NCBI RefSeq assembly: GCF_001243895.1
Contig: NZ_LN851186.1
Coordinates: forward strand, 3,516,735-3,580,734
From: Bacillus testis
Lineage (GTDB): Bacteria > Bacillota > Bacilli > Bacillales > DSM-1321
DNA: 64,000 nucleotides
Direction of reading: 5' to 3'
Position 1 is the stretch's first letter, and the number at the start of each line of letters is the position of its first letter. A model generated the notes under the pieces. The model was not told where the DNA came from. It made no database searches and saw nothing but the letters and a program-made list of their open reading frames with translations. A program made the position numbers and the translations under genes. Below, piece after piece: positions 32,334 through 41,460 of this stretch.

Positions 32334-33233
32334 TTACTTGTACACTGCATGTACGTAATGTATATGTTCAAAAGCGCTTAGATCGTCTTTTCTATCTGAG
32401 AAGAACGCTTCTTGGATCAACTCTGGGGATAAATGTTCATATATTAACAAGCTGGAATCTTGGAGCATTCTTTCAAGTTCCTTTATAGAAAAAACGGATT
32501 TCATAGATTCACCGCTTTGCTTTGCCATCGCCACCATATTTTGCACTCGCTTAACGTCGGACTGAAACAGTTCTTCATCTGCATAGTCAAAAATGATGGA
32601 ACTGCCTTCAATCATCAATTCTTCCAAATGCCCTAACAGCTTCTTAAACTCTTCTTTGTTTAAATAATAAGAAACACCTAAAAGACTGAATACCGTTTTG
32701 GCTTTTGGATCAAACCCAGCCTGTAAAAGCGCTTCTTGTAAATTGTCTTTCTGAAAATCAACTGCGGCCATTTTTAGATTGCTCGGCATTTCCCAACCTG
32801 CTTTTTGAATCCGGCTAAGTTTGAACTGTTGTGTATTTGGATGATCAACTTCAAATATAGAAAGCCCTTCACCTTTTCTGAATGCGAACGTATCCATGCC
32901 AGCACCTAAAATAACATATTGCTTTAAGCCTAATGTTTTCTCATTGAGAATCACTCTTTCTGTATAAGCGGCTCGTGCAAGCGGCGTAGGAGCTAGCTGT
33001 GTTTGGACGATCCATCTTAATTTATCATCGTTCGTCTTCATTTCCCCCGCTAATTCTGGTGCAAAAAACGAAAATCCATTAACCATAAATTGTTTAATTT
33101 GATTATATTCTTCAGCAGAAATCAACTCTTTAGCTAAATAGTCATCGAATATGACAGGTGTATCATTTTCACTATGATAGGCTCGACTAAAACTTGAGAT
33201 TAGGGAAGTCATACTGGACTCATTTTGTTTCAT
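32334..33233 (-). CDS. Class I SAM-dependent methyltransferase (leucine carboxyl methyltransferase-like family)
   Basis: A 299-aa methyltransferase of the Ppm1/LCMT-like bacterial family. The SAM-binding strand and loop read KQYVILGAGMDTFAFRKGEG, followed by IFEVDHPNTQQFKLSRI and, later, FSLLGVSYYLNKEEFKKLL. Members are often labelled putative O-methyltransferases with unknown substrates. It overlaps the stop of the upstream TetR gene by four bases, with AAAGGAG before its ATG, so the two form an operon probably repressed by that TetR. Lower GC than the flanks suggests a later arrival. Confidence 0.82.
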   Translation of the reverse strand: MKQNESSMTSLISSFSRAYHSENDTPVIFDDYLAKELISAEEYNQIKQFMVNGFSFFAPELAGEMKTNDDKLRWIVQTQLAPTPLARAAYTERVILNEKTLGLKQYVILGAGMDTFAFRKGEGLSIFEVDHPNTQQFKLSRIQKAGWEMPSNLKMAAVDFQKDNLQEALLQAGFDPKAKTVFSLLGVSYYLNKEEFKKLLGHLEELMIEGSSIIFDYADEELFQSDVKRVQNMVAMAKQSGESMKSVFSIKELERMLQDSSLLIYEHLSPELIQEAFFSDRKDDLSAFEHIHYVHAVYK

Positions 33234-33856
33234 TTTGTAGGCTCCTTTAATAGGCTATTTAAATTCATCGTGTATCCATAAGATAAAAACTGTTCTTTTG
33301 TCATATGAAGAGAGGCAAATAAATAGGTTCCTTTTGTGGTGACCAGTTCAAAAAGGGCATTTAGATTGGTTGATAAAATGTATACGGTCGGCATGACATC
33401 CAAGGATTCCTTTAAAATCCCCTCTTCTTTTCCTTGCTCTATCCAGATCGATAAGTATTCATTTATCTTTACTCCCAGTGCAAAGATCCGTTCTACAGAT
33501 GTTGTCATGTTTAATGGCGCATTACTCTGGAACCGATTAACCGACTGTGCTGATATGGCATAATTTTCGTAATAGAAAAGCATACATGCACAGATAGCTT
33601 CATATCTTTTCAAGAAATTTTGTTCAGAATCAATCGCATCGCCAATGCTTTGAACGAGATGGTCAAGGCCTTCTATAATGAGATAATATAGAATCTCTTC
33701 TTTGCTTTCAAAATACTTATAGATGGTTCTGCGACTATAGCCAGAGGTTTCGGAAATATCACTGATTGATGTTAGATTGAATCCTTTATCCAAAAATAAA
33801 TGCTCAGCCCCCTTTGCAATATTTTTCTGATGTAAGGCGATAATATTTTCTTTCAT
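33230..33856 (-). CDS. TetR-family regulator of the methyltransferase operon
   Basis: A 208-aa TetR protein. The DNA-binding region reads KGAEHLFLDKGFNLTSISDI followed by SGYSRRTIYKYFESKEEIL. It is the first gene of a two-gene operon with the methyltransferase. AGGGG lies ten bases before the ATG, inside the region of three GTATAC motifs that probably form its operator. Inducer unknown. Confidence 0.85.
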   Translation of the reverse strand: MKENIIALHQKNIAKGAEHLFLDKGFNLTSISDISETSGYSRRTIYKYFESKEEILYYLIIEGLDHLVQSIGDAIDSEQNFLKRYEAICACMLFYYENYAISAQSVNRFQSNAPLNMTTSVERIFALGVKINEYLSIWIEQGKEEGILKESLDVMPTVYILSTNLNALFELVTTKGTYLFASLHMTKEQFLSYGYTMNLNSLLKEPTK

Positions 33857-33861
33857 GTAAT

Positions 33862-33898
33862 GTATACCCCTAATATATAAAGTATACTCATAGTATAC
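33862..33898. promoter_or_regulatory. Triple GTATAC operator upstream of the TetR-methyltransferase operon
   Basis: GTATAC occurs at 33862, 33882 and 33893. The last two form GTATAC-tcata-GTATAC. Candidate autoregulatory operator covering the ribosome site and promoter. Confidence 0.55.
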
Positions 33899-33954
33899 AC
33901 CCTAAATGATATTCGAGCCATTTTATTGCTTATGCCGTTGTTTAAATACATTAC

Positions 33955-34002
33955 AAAAAGCTGCATCCCGAGTCATTGAATGAACAATTCGGAATGCAGC
34001 TT
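33955..34002 (-). terminator. Terminator of the 2-hydroxyacid dehydrogenase gene
   Basis: AAGCTGCATcCCGA and TCGGaATGCAGCTT pair across a 17-nt loop; TTTTTG follows on the minus strand. Confidence 0.82.
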
Positions 34003-34029
34003 ATGATTGATACTAGAATTTCCAAGCCT

Positions 34030-35010
34030 CTATGATCCTTTATACGCCCCTTCATTCAAGATACGTGGCGGACATTTTCCCTCTAAAGCAGCGATCACAC
34101 TTTCTGCGGCCATCCTGCTCATGGCGGTGCGTGTTTCGGCCGTGGCTGAGCCAATATGAGGAAGAGTAACGACATTTTTCATGCCAAGCAACGGGTTATC
34201 CGGGTTAACCGGTTCCTGTTCGAAGACATCTAGGCCCGCTGCGGCTATTTTTTGTTGTTGAAGTGCATGGATTAACGCTTGTTCATCAATTGTTTTCCCC
34301 CGCGATCCGTTGATGAATATAGCAGTAGGCTTCATTAAATTGAATTCCCGCTCACCTATCATTCTCTCCGTTTGCGGAGTAAGCGGCGTCATTAAACATA
34401 CATAATCAGATTTCGCCAGAAGCTCATCCAATCCACAATAAACGGCGCCGTATTTCTTTTCTGCTTCTTCATTGCGTGACCGGTTATGATAAAGGATTTT
34501 CATATCGAATCCCAGATGGGCGCGTTTGGCGATAGCCCCTCCAATTCCGCCCATCCCAATAATGCCTAATATTTTATGATGCACATCAAAGCCAAACATC
34601 TCTTCTTCCACTGAACCCTTCCATTTACCCGTTTTGACATACTGGTCAAGCTCTGGCAATCTGCGTCCAGCCGAAAGCAATAATCCAAAAATAGTATCGG
34701 CTGTCGTATCGTTCAGGACATCCGGCGTGTTTGTAGCCATCACTCCACGCTCTGTCATTGCCGGCAGGTCCAAATTATCGTAGCCTACAGAAATATTGCT
34801 GACTATTTTTAGCTGAGGAGCAGCGTTAAGAAGTTCTTCATTAACAGGTAGATCAGCCCCAAGCAATGCATGCGCATTTTTTAATTCCGCTAAGAAGTCA
34901 GCCTGATTAGATTCATCCAAGCGTTCAAAGTAAACAACTTCATAGTCTTTCTCCAGCATGGCGAGTACTTCCGCCGGCACTTTTTTGTAAACGATTACTT
35001 TTTGTTTCAT
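34030..35010 (-). CDS. D-isomer-specific 2-hydroxyacid dehydrogenase (glyoxylate/hydroxypyruvate or 2-ketogluconate reductase type)
   Basis: A 326-aa NAD(P)-dependent dehydrogenase. The dinucleotide fold is GIIGMGGIGGAIAKRAH with HNRSR after the next strand, favouring NADPH. The catalytic arginine lies in FINGSRGKTID, the glutamate in DVFEQEPVNPDNPLL and the histidine in LPHIGSAT. This is the GhrB-like group that reduces glyoxylate, hydroxypyruvate or 2-ketogluconate. AAGGGAAG precedes the ATG. It is monocistronic. The substrate is not settled by sequence. Confidence 0.9.
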   Translation of the reverse strand: MKQKVIVYKKVPAEVLAMLEKDYEVVYFERLDESNQADFLAELKNAHALLGADLPVNEELLNAAPQLKIVSNISVGYDNLDLPAMTERGVMATNTPDVLNDTTADTIFGLLLSAGRRLPELDQYVKTGKWKGSVEEEMFGFDVHHKILGIIGMGGIGGAIAKRAHLGFDMKILYHNRSRNEEAEKKYGAVYCGLDELLAKSDYVCLMTPLTPQTERMIGEREFNLMKPTAIFINGSRGKTIDEQALIHALQQQKIAAAGLDVFEQEPVNPDNPLLGMKNVVTLPHIGSATAETRTAMSRMAAESVIAALEGKCPPRILNEGAYKGS

Positions 35011-35094
35011 ATGAATTTCTTCCCTTCACGATCTGGTTGTTTATGCAAAATATGTAAACTACCTTTAGAATAGCACGATTCATTTAATTATTCT

Positions 35095-35166
35095 ATAAAG
35101 TGAAACGTTAAACAGCAGGGGGTATTCATTCTCCGCCGATTAGTAGTTGGACCGCCCGGATGTTTT
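35095..35166 (+). repeat. Family P repeat, copy 3 (diverged)
   Basis: TATAAAGTGAAACGTTAAAC, then CAGGGGGTATTCATTCTCC, then GATTAGTAGTTGGACC and CGGATG. It matches the first half of the 53.0-kb copy in order, between two minus-strand genes. Confidence 0.6.
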
Positions 35167-35171
35167 TGTCT

Positions 35172-35762
35172 TCATGCATCTTTAGAAGTAAAATTCTTAG
35201 TGCCCGTTCGAATAGGATAGATTAAATCATCATCTGTCATGTAGACATTATGGCAGTTAAGCAACGTTTTTTTCAGTTGAGCGGGCAATCTTACCCCGTC
35301 GTAGGCGCATACGGCCATAATGTCCAGGTCATTAACCAACTTCTCTACTTTTTCTTCGTACTCCCTGACGACCGCAACCATTTTATGATTATCGTTCCAT
35401 TCGATATGCCCCCACGAGCATATGGCTGCATTTTTTTCTACATAAGGCGCCAGCTTTTGCAGGAAATAATCCACTACTGTGGAGGGATGAAAATTCTTTT
35501 TGTATAAATAAAAATCAAAGCTATTAATATAATGAATTCTTTCAAGTTGTGCAGGGTTCAGCGCCTTCTTTAATTTTTGCAGGAGCAGCGGATAGATACG
35601 CTCATTTTCAATCAGCATGACATACTTATCCTGTTTGATCCCCACTTTCACATAGTCTGTTGCAATGTCCAAGTAACGTTCCGTATTGTACGAATTAAAA
35701 AAGATATGTATACCGCCGGCATGTTGATAGTCATTAGATAGTTGGATAATCTTTTCTTCCAC
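35172..35762 (-). CDS. MEDS-domain protein
   Basis: A roughly 196-aa protein consisting of a MEDS (DcmR-type sensory) domain. The opening GIHIFFNSYNTERYLDIATDYVKVGIKQDKYVMLIENE and the later AAICSWGHIEW, CAYDGVRLP fit that family, which is related to KaiC-like folds without the ATP motifs. MEDS proteins act in signal-responsive regulation, and the signal here is unknown. The start is GTG 35762, eight bases after AGGGGGG; the TTG at 35780 overlaps that site. The next gene upstream (GAF-STAS) is also a signalling protein. Confidence 0.75.
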   Translation of the reverse strand: MEEKIIQLSNDYQHAGGIHIFFNSYNTERYLDIATDYVKVGIKQDKYVMLIENERIYPLLLQKLKKALNPAQLERIHYINSFDFYLYKKNFHPSTVVDYFLQKLAPYVEKNAAICSWGHIEWNDNHKMVAVVREYEEKVEKLVNDLDIMAVCAYDGVRLPAQLKKTLLNCHNVYMTDDDLIYPIRTGTKNFTSKDA

Positions 35763-35862
35763 GGAGCTTTCCCCCCTCAATCTAATTTCATAGTAGCCTT
35801 AAATCGGTTCCTATATTAGTTACATTCGCTATTACTATGTAAAACCCTTGTATATGCAAAAA

Positions 35863-35886
35863 GAACATGCCGTAACCAGCATGTTC
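35863..35886 (-). terminator. Terminator of the GAF-STAS gene
   Basis: GAACATGC-cgtaacca-GCATGTTC followed on the minus strand by TTTTTGC. Confidence 0.85.
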
Positions 35887-35902
35887 GGATATGTATGGAA
35901 TG

Positions 35903-36760
35903 CTAACGTTTGACTAGACTGAAGCCCAGGCGTATAAGGGCCTGTTCAAGATTGGCTTCTATAAGAATATCCCCTAAGTGTATATCCTCTTTGACAGCAT
36001 CCAAAGCCATTGATGGATGTATCCCGGTCAACAGAGGTTCTACGCCGATCAATTGAAGCAGCGAGACCATTTTTAATAAAGAGTCACTAGTCTGCGTATG
36101 GATTTGTGAAATCCCGGAAAGATCAATAATCAGATAATCCAACTCCAGTTCCTGGCTCTTTGACAAAGCTAGCGCAATGATGGATTCCACACGCTTATCA
36201 TCCATTTCGCCAATAATCGGAAGCACTGCGACCCCTTTCGTAATAGGAACAAACGGAGCGGAAAGATGCTGGATTTCACGGTTTGCCTTATCCAATTCTA
36301 AGACATAAGATAACACCTTGGCCATTGATTTAAAGAGTTCTACGTGCTTATCCGTAAACTCAAACGGCCTCGAATCGAGCCCGCAAATCGTACCATAGTT
36401 TTCTCCATTCTTATAATAAATCGGAATACCGATAAAACATCCTCCGCCTAAACGGCGGGTGACATCCAAATGGCATGCCAGTTCGCTTTGGTTGATGTCC
36501 GGTATGATGAGAATATCCCTGCCGAAGTCGACGCTTAATTTGCAAAACGTTTCTTTGAACGGCAACTCCTCTCCTGCCGAAATCAAAATCTCTTCCTGAT
36601 TCAACGCTTTGACAATATGGTTTGTCACGTTGTCATTCTTTGCAATAAACAAGGAATTTATATCAATAAATAAACTCATCATCTTTATAATACTGTCTGC
36701 GGCTTCTTCAAAATTACGAAGCGCCATCATTTCGCCTTTTATGCTTATTGCACTATTCAT
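35903..36760 (-). CDS. GAF-STAS sensory protein (RsbR-like architecture)
   Basis: A protein of about 285 aa with an N-terminal GAF-type domain (about residues 15-160: FCKLSVDFGRDILIIPDI, GCFIGIPIYYKNGENYGTICGLD) and a C-terminal STAS domain (about 185-285: GVAVLPIIGEMDDKR, DYLIIDLSGISQIHTQTSDSLLKMV, GVEPLLTGI). STAS domains of this kind work in stressosome-like switches. The position after DLSGI..TQT carries threonines that could be phosphorylated. The start is ATG 36760 after AAGGGG with ten bases spacing; the longer frame to 36814 is not needed. Sigma-B linkage is inference. Confidence 0.8.
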   Translation of the reverse strand: MNSAISIKGEMMALRNFEEAADSIIKMMSLFIDINSLFIAKNDNVTNHIVKALNQEEILISAGEELPFKETFCKLSVDFGRDILIIPDINQSELACHLDVTRRLGGGCFIGIPIYYKNGENYGTICGLDSRPFEFTDKHVELFKSMAKVLSYVLELDKANREIQHLSAPFVPITKGVAVLPIIGEMDDKRVESIIALALSKSQELELDYLIIDLSGISQIHTQTSDSLLKMVSLLQLIGVEPLLTGIHPSMALDAVKEDIHLGDILIEANLEQALIRLGFSLVKR

Positions 36761-36859
36761 TTGTCCCATACCCCTTAATTGATTAACGTCTAATGATGAT
36801 TTCAATATACCCATGCCCTATTTATTTGAAACTAAGATTGCTTACAGGGCAGCAAAAAA

Positions 36860-36885
36860 GGATTGCCGTTAAAAATAGGCAATCC
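36860..36885 (-). terminator. Terminator of yisL
   Basis: GGATTGCC-gttaaaaata-GGCAATCC, followed by TTTTTTGC on the minus strand. Confidence 0.82.
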
Positions 36886-36896
36886 CTTTCACCCTT

Positions 36897-37235
36897 TTAC
36901 AGTGAGATCACTTTGTATCCCAGCAGAATGATCAAAATCAGATCAATAATGAAAAGAATCCAAAGCACAAGAGGAGACGAGCTTTGCTTTTTCTGGCGTG
37001 CCAACAGCATTTCCATTAATCCAATCAATAGAATCGCCAAAATGCCTTTAACAACAAAGTGCATCGGAAATTCCATGATTGTCAGCATTCCAATTCCGGA
37101 TACCAGCATTACCACATAAAACAAACGCAAAATGATGCTCATGATCTTTTTGTTTTCTAGGAAATAGGTCAAAAAGAAAGCAACCAGCAGAATAGCCCAA
37201 GAGCTGGCATGAAAACTGTTAAATAGATGGAACAT
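36897..37235 (-). CDS. yisL: YisL-family membrane protein (DUF1516/UPF0344)
   Basis: A 112-aa integral membrane protein with four helices, starting MFHLFNSFHASSWAILLVAF and ending in LWILFIIDLILIILLGYKVI. It matches the YisL/UPF0344 pattern conserved in Bacillaceae. Function unknown. AAAAGGGGGA precedes the ATG, and a terminator follows, so it is monocistronic. Confidence 0.82.
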   Translation of the reverse strand: MFHLFNSFHASSWAILLVAFFLTYFLENKKIMSIILRLFYVVMLVSGIGMLTIMEFPMHFVVKGILAILLIGLMEMLLARQKKQSSSPLVLWILFIIDLILIILLGYKVISL

Positions 37236-37645
37236 CTCATTTTCCCCCTTTTAAGGTCATCGTTGTCCTTTTTGATTGGATATGTACCATACTATATAAG
37301 CTATACCCTTTATTATTTCAAAATAACATAAACTCTTCCTAACAATCAAATTTCTACTCTCCAAGGCAGTCTTATCTTCTTTGAGCACAGAATTCCAATG
37401 GATACCATTTTTATCTAAACCCTTTTCTTTACTATCTGTTGTAAACTGGTATACTATATAGTTAGAGTTTTTCTACTATTTTTAACTTCTTTTTCATCAA
37501 ATGAATAAATTTGACCCATCATCTCCGTATTAAATTTTACACTTTTTGGGTATATAAATATGTGATTCTTTAAACAATCTATTATATCCCATTCAAAATG
37601 TCGCTAAAATCTCGCTTCTACAAGAGAAATTCGAAGAAGCGCACT
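37236..37645. other. Intergenic AT-rich region
   Basis: About 400 bp between divergent genes. Apart from a possible promoter for yisL and the structured element just downstream I see no gene. Confidence 0.4.
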
Positions 37646-37724
37646 TGGGAGGTTAAGTTTGTAGCAAGAACGTAGGTTGGTTCCACGAATAACCACGGTG
37701 GAATGAATGAAAAATCTCCTCCCA
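37646..37724 (+). ncRNA. Possible structured leader RNA of the antiporter gene
   Basis: TGGGAGG (37646-37652) pairs with CCTCCCA (37718-37724). Inside, TTCCAC (37681-37686) pairs with GTGGAA (37698-37703), and GGTT/AACC pieces could form a further contact. The element ends 86 bp before the antiporter ATG and lacks a T-run. It may be an ion- or nucleotide-sensing riboswitch or a translational leader; I cannot match it to a named class. Confidence 0.45.
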
Positions 37725-37809
37725 TTAAAAGTTACACATATTAAACCTTTACATATAATCGTTCCATTTACAATCAGCTATTTTTTATAAAAACCAAGGA
37801 GGATTTTGT

Positions 37810-39879
37810 ATGTCTTTTTTAATTACACTTCTGGGTTTATTTGTTGCTATTATTTTATCCAACCTCTTGAGCAACAAATGGCCTAAAGTGCCGCTCGCTC
37901 TTTTTCAGATTGGAATAGGCGTCATCCTATCTTTGTCGCCGGTGCCCACTGAATTAGATTTTGATCCTGAAATCTTTATGATTTGTATCATCGCTCCCTT
38001 GCTGTTCAGTGAGGGGAACCATATTTCGCGCAGAGAATTTTGGAATTTGAAGTCGCCCATCCTCCTTCTTGCATTCGGGCTAGTTTTCTTTACCGTATTC
38101 GCTGGCGGATATTTGATCCATATACTGATACCCGAAATGCCAATGGCTGTGGCATTTGCACTTGCGGCCATCATTACACCGACTGATAATGTTGCAGTTA
38201 AATCCATCACAAATGGACTCAAGCTCCCCGGCAATATTATGCCTATTCTTGAAGGCGAGTCCCTTTTGAATGATGCGGCTGGCATCGTAGCCTTCAAAAT
38301 GGCATTGGCCGCTGCATTGACAGGCGTCTTTTCAATTAAGGAAGCCAGCCTGAACTTTCTGTTCGTCTCTTTAGGCGGCCTTCTTCTCGGGCTATTACTA
38401 GGCTATCTGATTGTAAAATTCCGCCTGGCTATCCGCAACTTGGGCCTTGAAGAAATCACTATGATGATTGTGATCCAATTCATCACGCCTTTCTTCATTT
38501 ATTTTCTCGCAGAAGAGATTGGTGTTTCAGGGATTTTGGCAGTTGTGGCAGCTGGAATTATTCACGGCATCGAAAAGGACCGTCTTCAGCGTACAACCAC
38601 CAAGCTGCAATTCATCAATGACCATTTCTGGTCTGTCGTATCCTTTGTCTTGAACGGACTGGTTTTCACCCTGCTTGGCTTTATGCTGCCTTCAGTATAT
38701 ACGGGGCTAAAAAGAGATCCGGAAATAACGATGGGTGTCATCATAGGAATTACTTTCCTGATTGCTATTGGATTATTCATTTTGCGCTACCTGTGGGTGT
38801 ATATGCTCCACGGTATTTTCATTAAAGAAAGAAAACCGCCGCTCGAACTGTTTTTCATCAACCTTAGTCAAGTGGCTGTGGATTACGATGAGGGAAGCGA
38901 ACCTGTATCGCGCGGCCGCTATGCATTTGTGACAGCTATTTCAGGCATACACGGAACCATTTCCTTGGCCACTGCCCTTTCCATACCGTTCATTCTGCCA
39001 AACGGCCATGAGTTTCCAATGCGGAACATCGTTATGTTCATTGTGGCCGGCGTCATATTGATCAGCTTGCTCGCAGCTACTTTGATCCTGCCACTGCTGG
39101 CTGTAAAGGAAAACACGGTGAAAGGCAAATACTTGGATACTGACGATGCCTTTAAAACCATGATCAAGGCCACCATCAATCAACTCGCCAGTGAAACCAA
39201 AGATGGATCTAATATGGCCGTGCAACAAGTGATCCGGGAACTGCATCAAAAAATGATTGATATGGAATCCGGCCCTGCTAAAGCTCCGGACCAAAAGATT
39301 ATTAAGGAATTAACATTTGAAGCTTCCGAGAAGGAACTGGAAATTGTCAAAAACTTGGTGGAGGACGGACGCATTTCTGCCTCTGTTTTGAAGATTTATA
39401 CGGTGTACCTGACCAAAACGACTCAGTTCCTGCAAAAATCGCCAATGCGGAAGTTGAAATCCATTTTCCTTCTCTGGGTGTTCAAACGCCGGATTAACCG
39501 GAAATGGAAAAAGGGGTATGAAACAAAAGTCAAGAATACACTGAACAAATATAGCGAGGAGATTCGAAGCATCCGCTTTGCCCAAATCATGGCGGCCAGA
39601 GGCGCTGTATCTTTCATTAAAAAGAAAATGACCGATGAAAACCGCCAGGAGGCCATTCTGGTCATGCAGCGCTACAATCGATTCCTTAAACAGATGACTC
39701 TGCGCAAGGATAAAGACGGCAACTATCAAATGCAACTAAACCGCGCCCATTTGCGGGCAACACAAATAGGACGGGATATTATTGAAAATATGATTGAAGA
39801 TAAAAAAATCACGGCCAATACCGCTTCCAAACTAAGAGAAAATCTCGTGTACGATGAAATGCTCTATATCGGGGAATGA
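37810..39879 (+). CDS. CPA1-family cation/proton antiporter
   Basis: A 689-aa Na+(K+)/H+ antiporter. The membrane part (about residues 1-430) has the CPA1 marks AAIITPTDNVAVKSI and EGESLLNDAAGIVAFKMAL, plus AEEIGVSGILAVVAAGIIHG and GIHGTISLATALSIP. The C-terminal 250 residues form a long, charged cytoplasmic domain rich in helices (KRRINRKWKKGYETKVKNTLNKYSEE), likely regulatory. AAGGAGG lies before the ATG. It probably serves pH or salt homeostasis. A possible structured RNA lies in the 5' leader. Confidence 0.88.
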   Translation: MSFLITLLGLFVAIILSNLLSNKWPKVPLALFQIGIGVILSLSPVPTELDFDPEIFMICIIAPLLFSEGNHISRREFWNLKSPILLLAFGLVFFTVFAGGYLIHILIPEMPMAVAFALAAIITPTDNVAVKSITNGLKLPGNIMPILEGESLLNDAAGIVAFKMALAAALTGVFSIKEASLNFLFVSLGGLLLGLLLGYLIVKFRLAIRNLGLEEITMMIVIQFITPFFIYFLAEEIGVSGILAVVAAGIIHGIEKDRLQRTTTKLQFINDHFWSVVSFVLNGLVFTLLGFMLPSVYTGLKRDPEITMGVIIGITFLIAIGLFILRYLWVYMLHGIFIKERKPPLELFFINLSQVAVDYDEGSEPVSRGRYAFVTAISGIHGTISLATALSIPFILPNGHEFPMRNIVMFIVAGVILISLLAATLILPLLAVKENTVKGKYLDTDDAFKTMIKATINQLASETKDGSNMAVQQVIRELHQKMIDMESGPAKAPDQKIIKELTFEASEKELEIVKNLVEDGRISASVLKIYTVYLTKTTQFLQKSPMRKLKSIFLLWVFKRRINRKWKKGYETKVKNTLNKYSEEIRSIRFAQIMAARGAVSFIKKKMTDENRQEAILVMQRYNRFLKQMTLRKDKDGNYQMQLNRAHLRATQIGRDIIENMIEDKKITANTASKLRENLVYDEMLYIGE

Positions 39880-39883
39880 ACCA

Positions 39884-39925
39884 GAAAAGAGAGAAGCCGC
39901 GCACTTATAGCTTCTCTTTTCTATG
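39884..39925 (+). terminator. Terminator after the antiporter gene
   Basis: GAAAAGAGAGAAGC pairs with GCTTCTCTTTTC across about 12 nt. Confidence 0.75.
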
Positions 39926-40142
39926 CTAGTAGAATCAATCTTTGTTTGAATCCTGATTAGAGTGTACATAGCTTTTGGATAGATGCTATTTTATTTCTAC
40001 TAGCAATTGATTGATAAATGAAGGTTTAAAGAAGAGCAGCATATACATTTTCCTGTACTCCTATGAAACGGCATTTTAACAAGCTGCATTAGAGTGCCTT
40101 ATCCAGTATTCTAGGCTGCAACAGACAGATGTTTCACATTAA

Positions 40143-40188
40143 AAAAAGGCATAACCTATTTGTCATATAAAATAGGGTATGCCTTTTT
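40143..40188 (-). terminator. Terminator of the MFS gene
   Basis: AAAAAGGCATAaCCTATTT pairs with AAATAGGgTATGCCTTTTT, followed by TTTT on the minus strand. Confidence 0.88.
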
Positions 40189-40218
40189 AGTTGCCTAATT
40201 AAAGTCAAGAACAGATGT

Positions 40219-41424
40219 TTAAGCTGATTTTATATTCTCAGCGAACACCGTTTTCTGTTCTTTTTTGCGGAGTAAATAAAAAACGAGCATAGCTGCCACA
40301 AGGATGCTTGATAAACCGAACATCTCATTGTAACCGACTCCTGCTGCCACTCGGCCAAGAGTAGCGGCACCAATCGCCATGCCAAGATCCATGAAGTTCA
40401 AGGTCATCGCATTGGCTGTCCCAGCCTTGCCATGTCCTACACGGCTTACTGCCCAAGCCTGCATGGTCGGCTGCATAACGCCATAGGCAATCCCGTACAA
40501 GACGGCAGCAATAAACAAAATCGTAATATGGTGCGAGAATGATAAGGTAATCAACCCAACTACACCTAATACACCTGCCGGGTATACCAAGTATTTATGG
40601 CCCCACCGATCATAGATTCTGCCTGAAAACGGCCGTGTCAGCACAAGCATACCTGCCACGATCAAGAAAAAGAGTGAAACCTTTCCGCCAAGGTGATTTT
40701 CTGTTCCCAGACCGTCAATGAAATTAACCGTTCCCGAGAAAGTAATATAGAATAGACAAACTAAAATACCTGGCAATAGCGCTCTTTTATCGAATGCGTT
40801 GCTCCAGAATGATTGCTTTTCAACTTTGTGTGCCGAAGCAGCAACCATTTCCTTCTTTTCACTTTTAATAAAAATGCTTCCGATTGTGGTAACGCATGTG
40901 ATCAGGATGATAAACAGCAAGAGATTCTTGAAAGGAAAAGTATGGAGAATAGAGATGGCAATCATCGGGCCAAATGTGGTCCCTAAGCTTGTCGCCAGCC
41001 CAAAATAGCCGATTCCTTCACCGATACGGTCGATTGGAATTAAATTAGTGGCCATTGTGGCGAGCAACGTTGTTATAATGCCGAATAATAACCCTTGGAC
41101 AATCCGGATTGCCACTAGAAGCATATACGCTTCCTTGCCAAAGCTAATGATAATCGTTGCGATTCCGAGAATTAGAGCGGCAATCAACGTCACCTTCATA
41201 TTAAATTTTTGAATGAGTGTTCCCACGAAGGGCCGTGAGACAATAGCGGCCAACATAAACGCCGTGGTCATTATTCCCCCTTTTGACGGATTGCCGCTGA
41301 TCTCCGTCACATATACCGGAAAACCTCCCAATAAGGCTTGAAAACTAAGAAAAAATAAAAAAGTAGTTCCTATCGTGACAATATACTGCCACGTCCATAG
41401 TTTCGATATTTCGTGTTGTTCCAA
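40219..41424 (-). CDS. MFS transporter
   Basis: A roughly 401-aa, twelve-helix major facilitator. The loop 2-3 motif appears as SRPFVGTLIQKFNMK and the equivalent second-half loop as TRPFSGRIYDRWGHKYLV, as in drug:proton antiporters. The frame opens at 41442, but AAGGA lies six bases before a TTG at 41424 (EQHEISKLWTW), which I prefer. It is downstream of, and probably co-transcribed with and repressed by, a MarR regulator. Substrate unknown. Confidence 0.85.
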   Translation of the reverse strand: MEQHEISKLWTWQYIVTIGTTFLFFLSFQALLGGFPVYVTEISGNPSKGGIMTTAFMLAAIVSRPFVGTLIQKFNMKVTLIAALILGIATIIISFGKEAYMLLVAIRIVQGLLFGIITTLLATMATNLIPIDRIGEGIGYFGLATSLGTTFGPMIAISILHTFPFKNLLLFIILITCVTTIGSIFIKSEKKEMVAASAHKVEKQSFWSNAFDKRALLPGILVCLFYITFSGTVNFIDGLGTENHLGGKVSLFFLIVAGMLVLTRPFSGRIYDRWGHKYLVYPAGVLGVVGLITLSFSHHITILFIAAVLYGIAYGVMQPTMQAWAVSRVGHGKAGTANAMTLNFMDLGMAIGAATLGRVAAGVGYNEMFGLSSILVAAMLVFYLLRKKEQKTVFAENIKSA

Positions 41425-41460
41425 TCCAAATCCTTCTTTCATAAATGTATGAATTCATAA

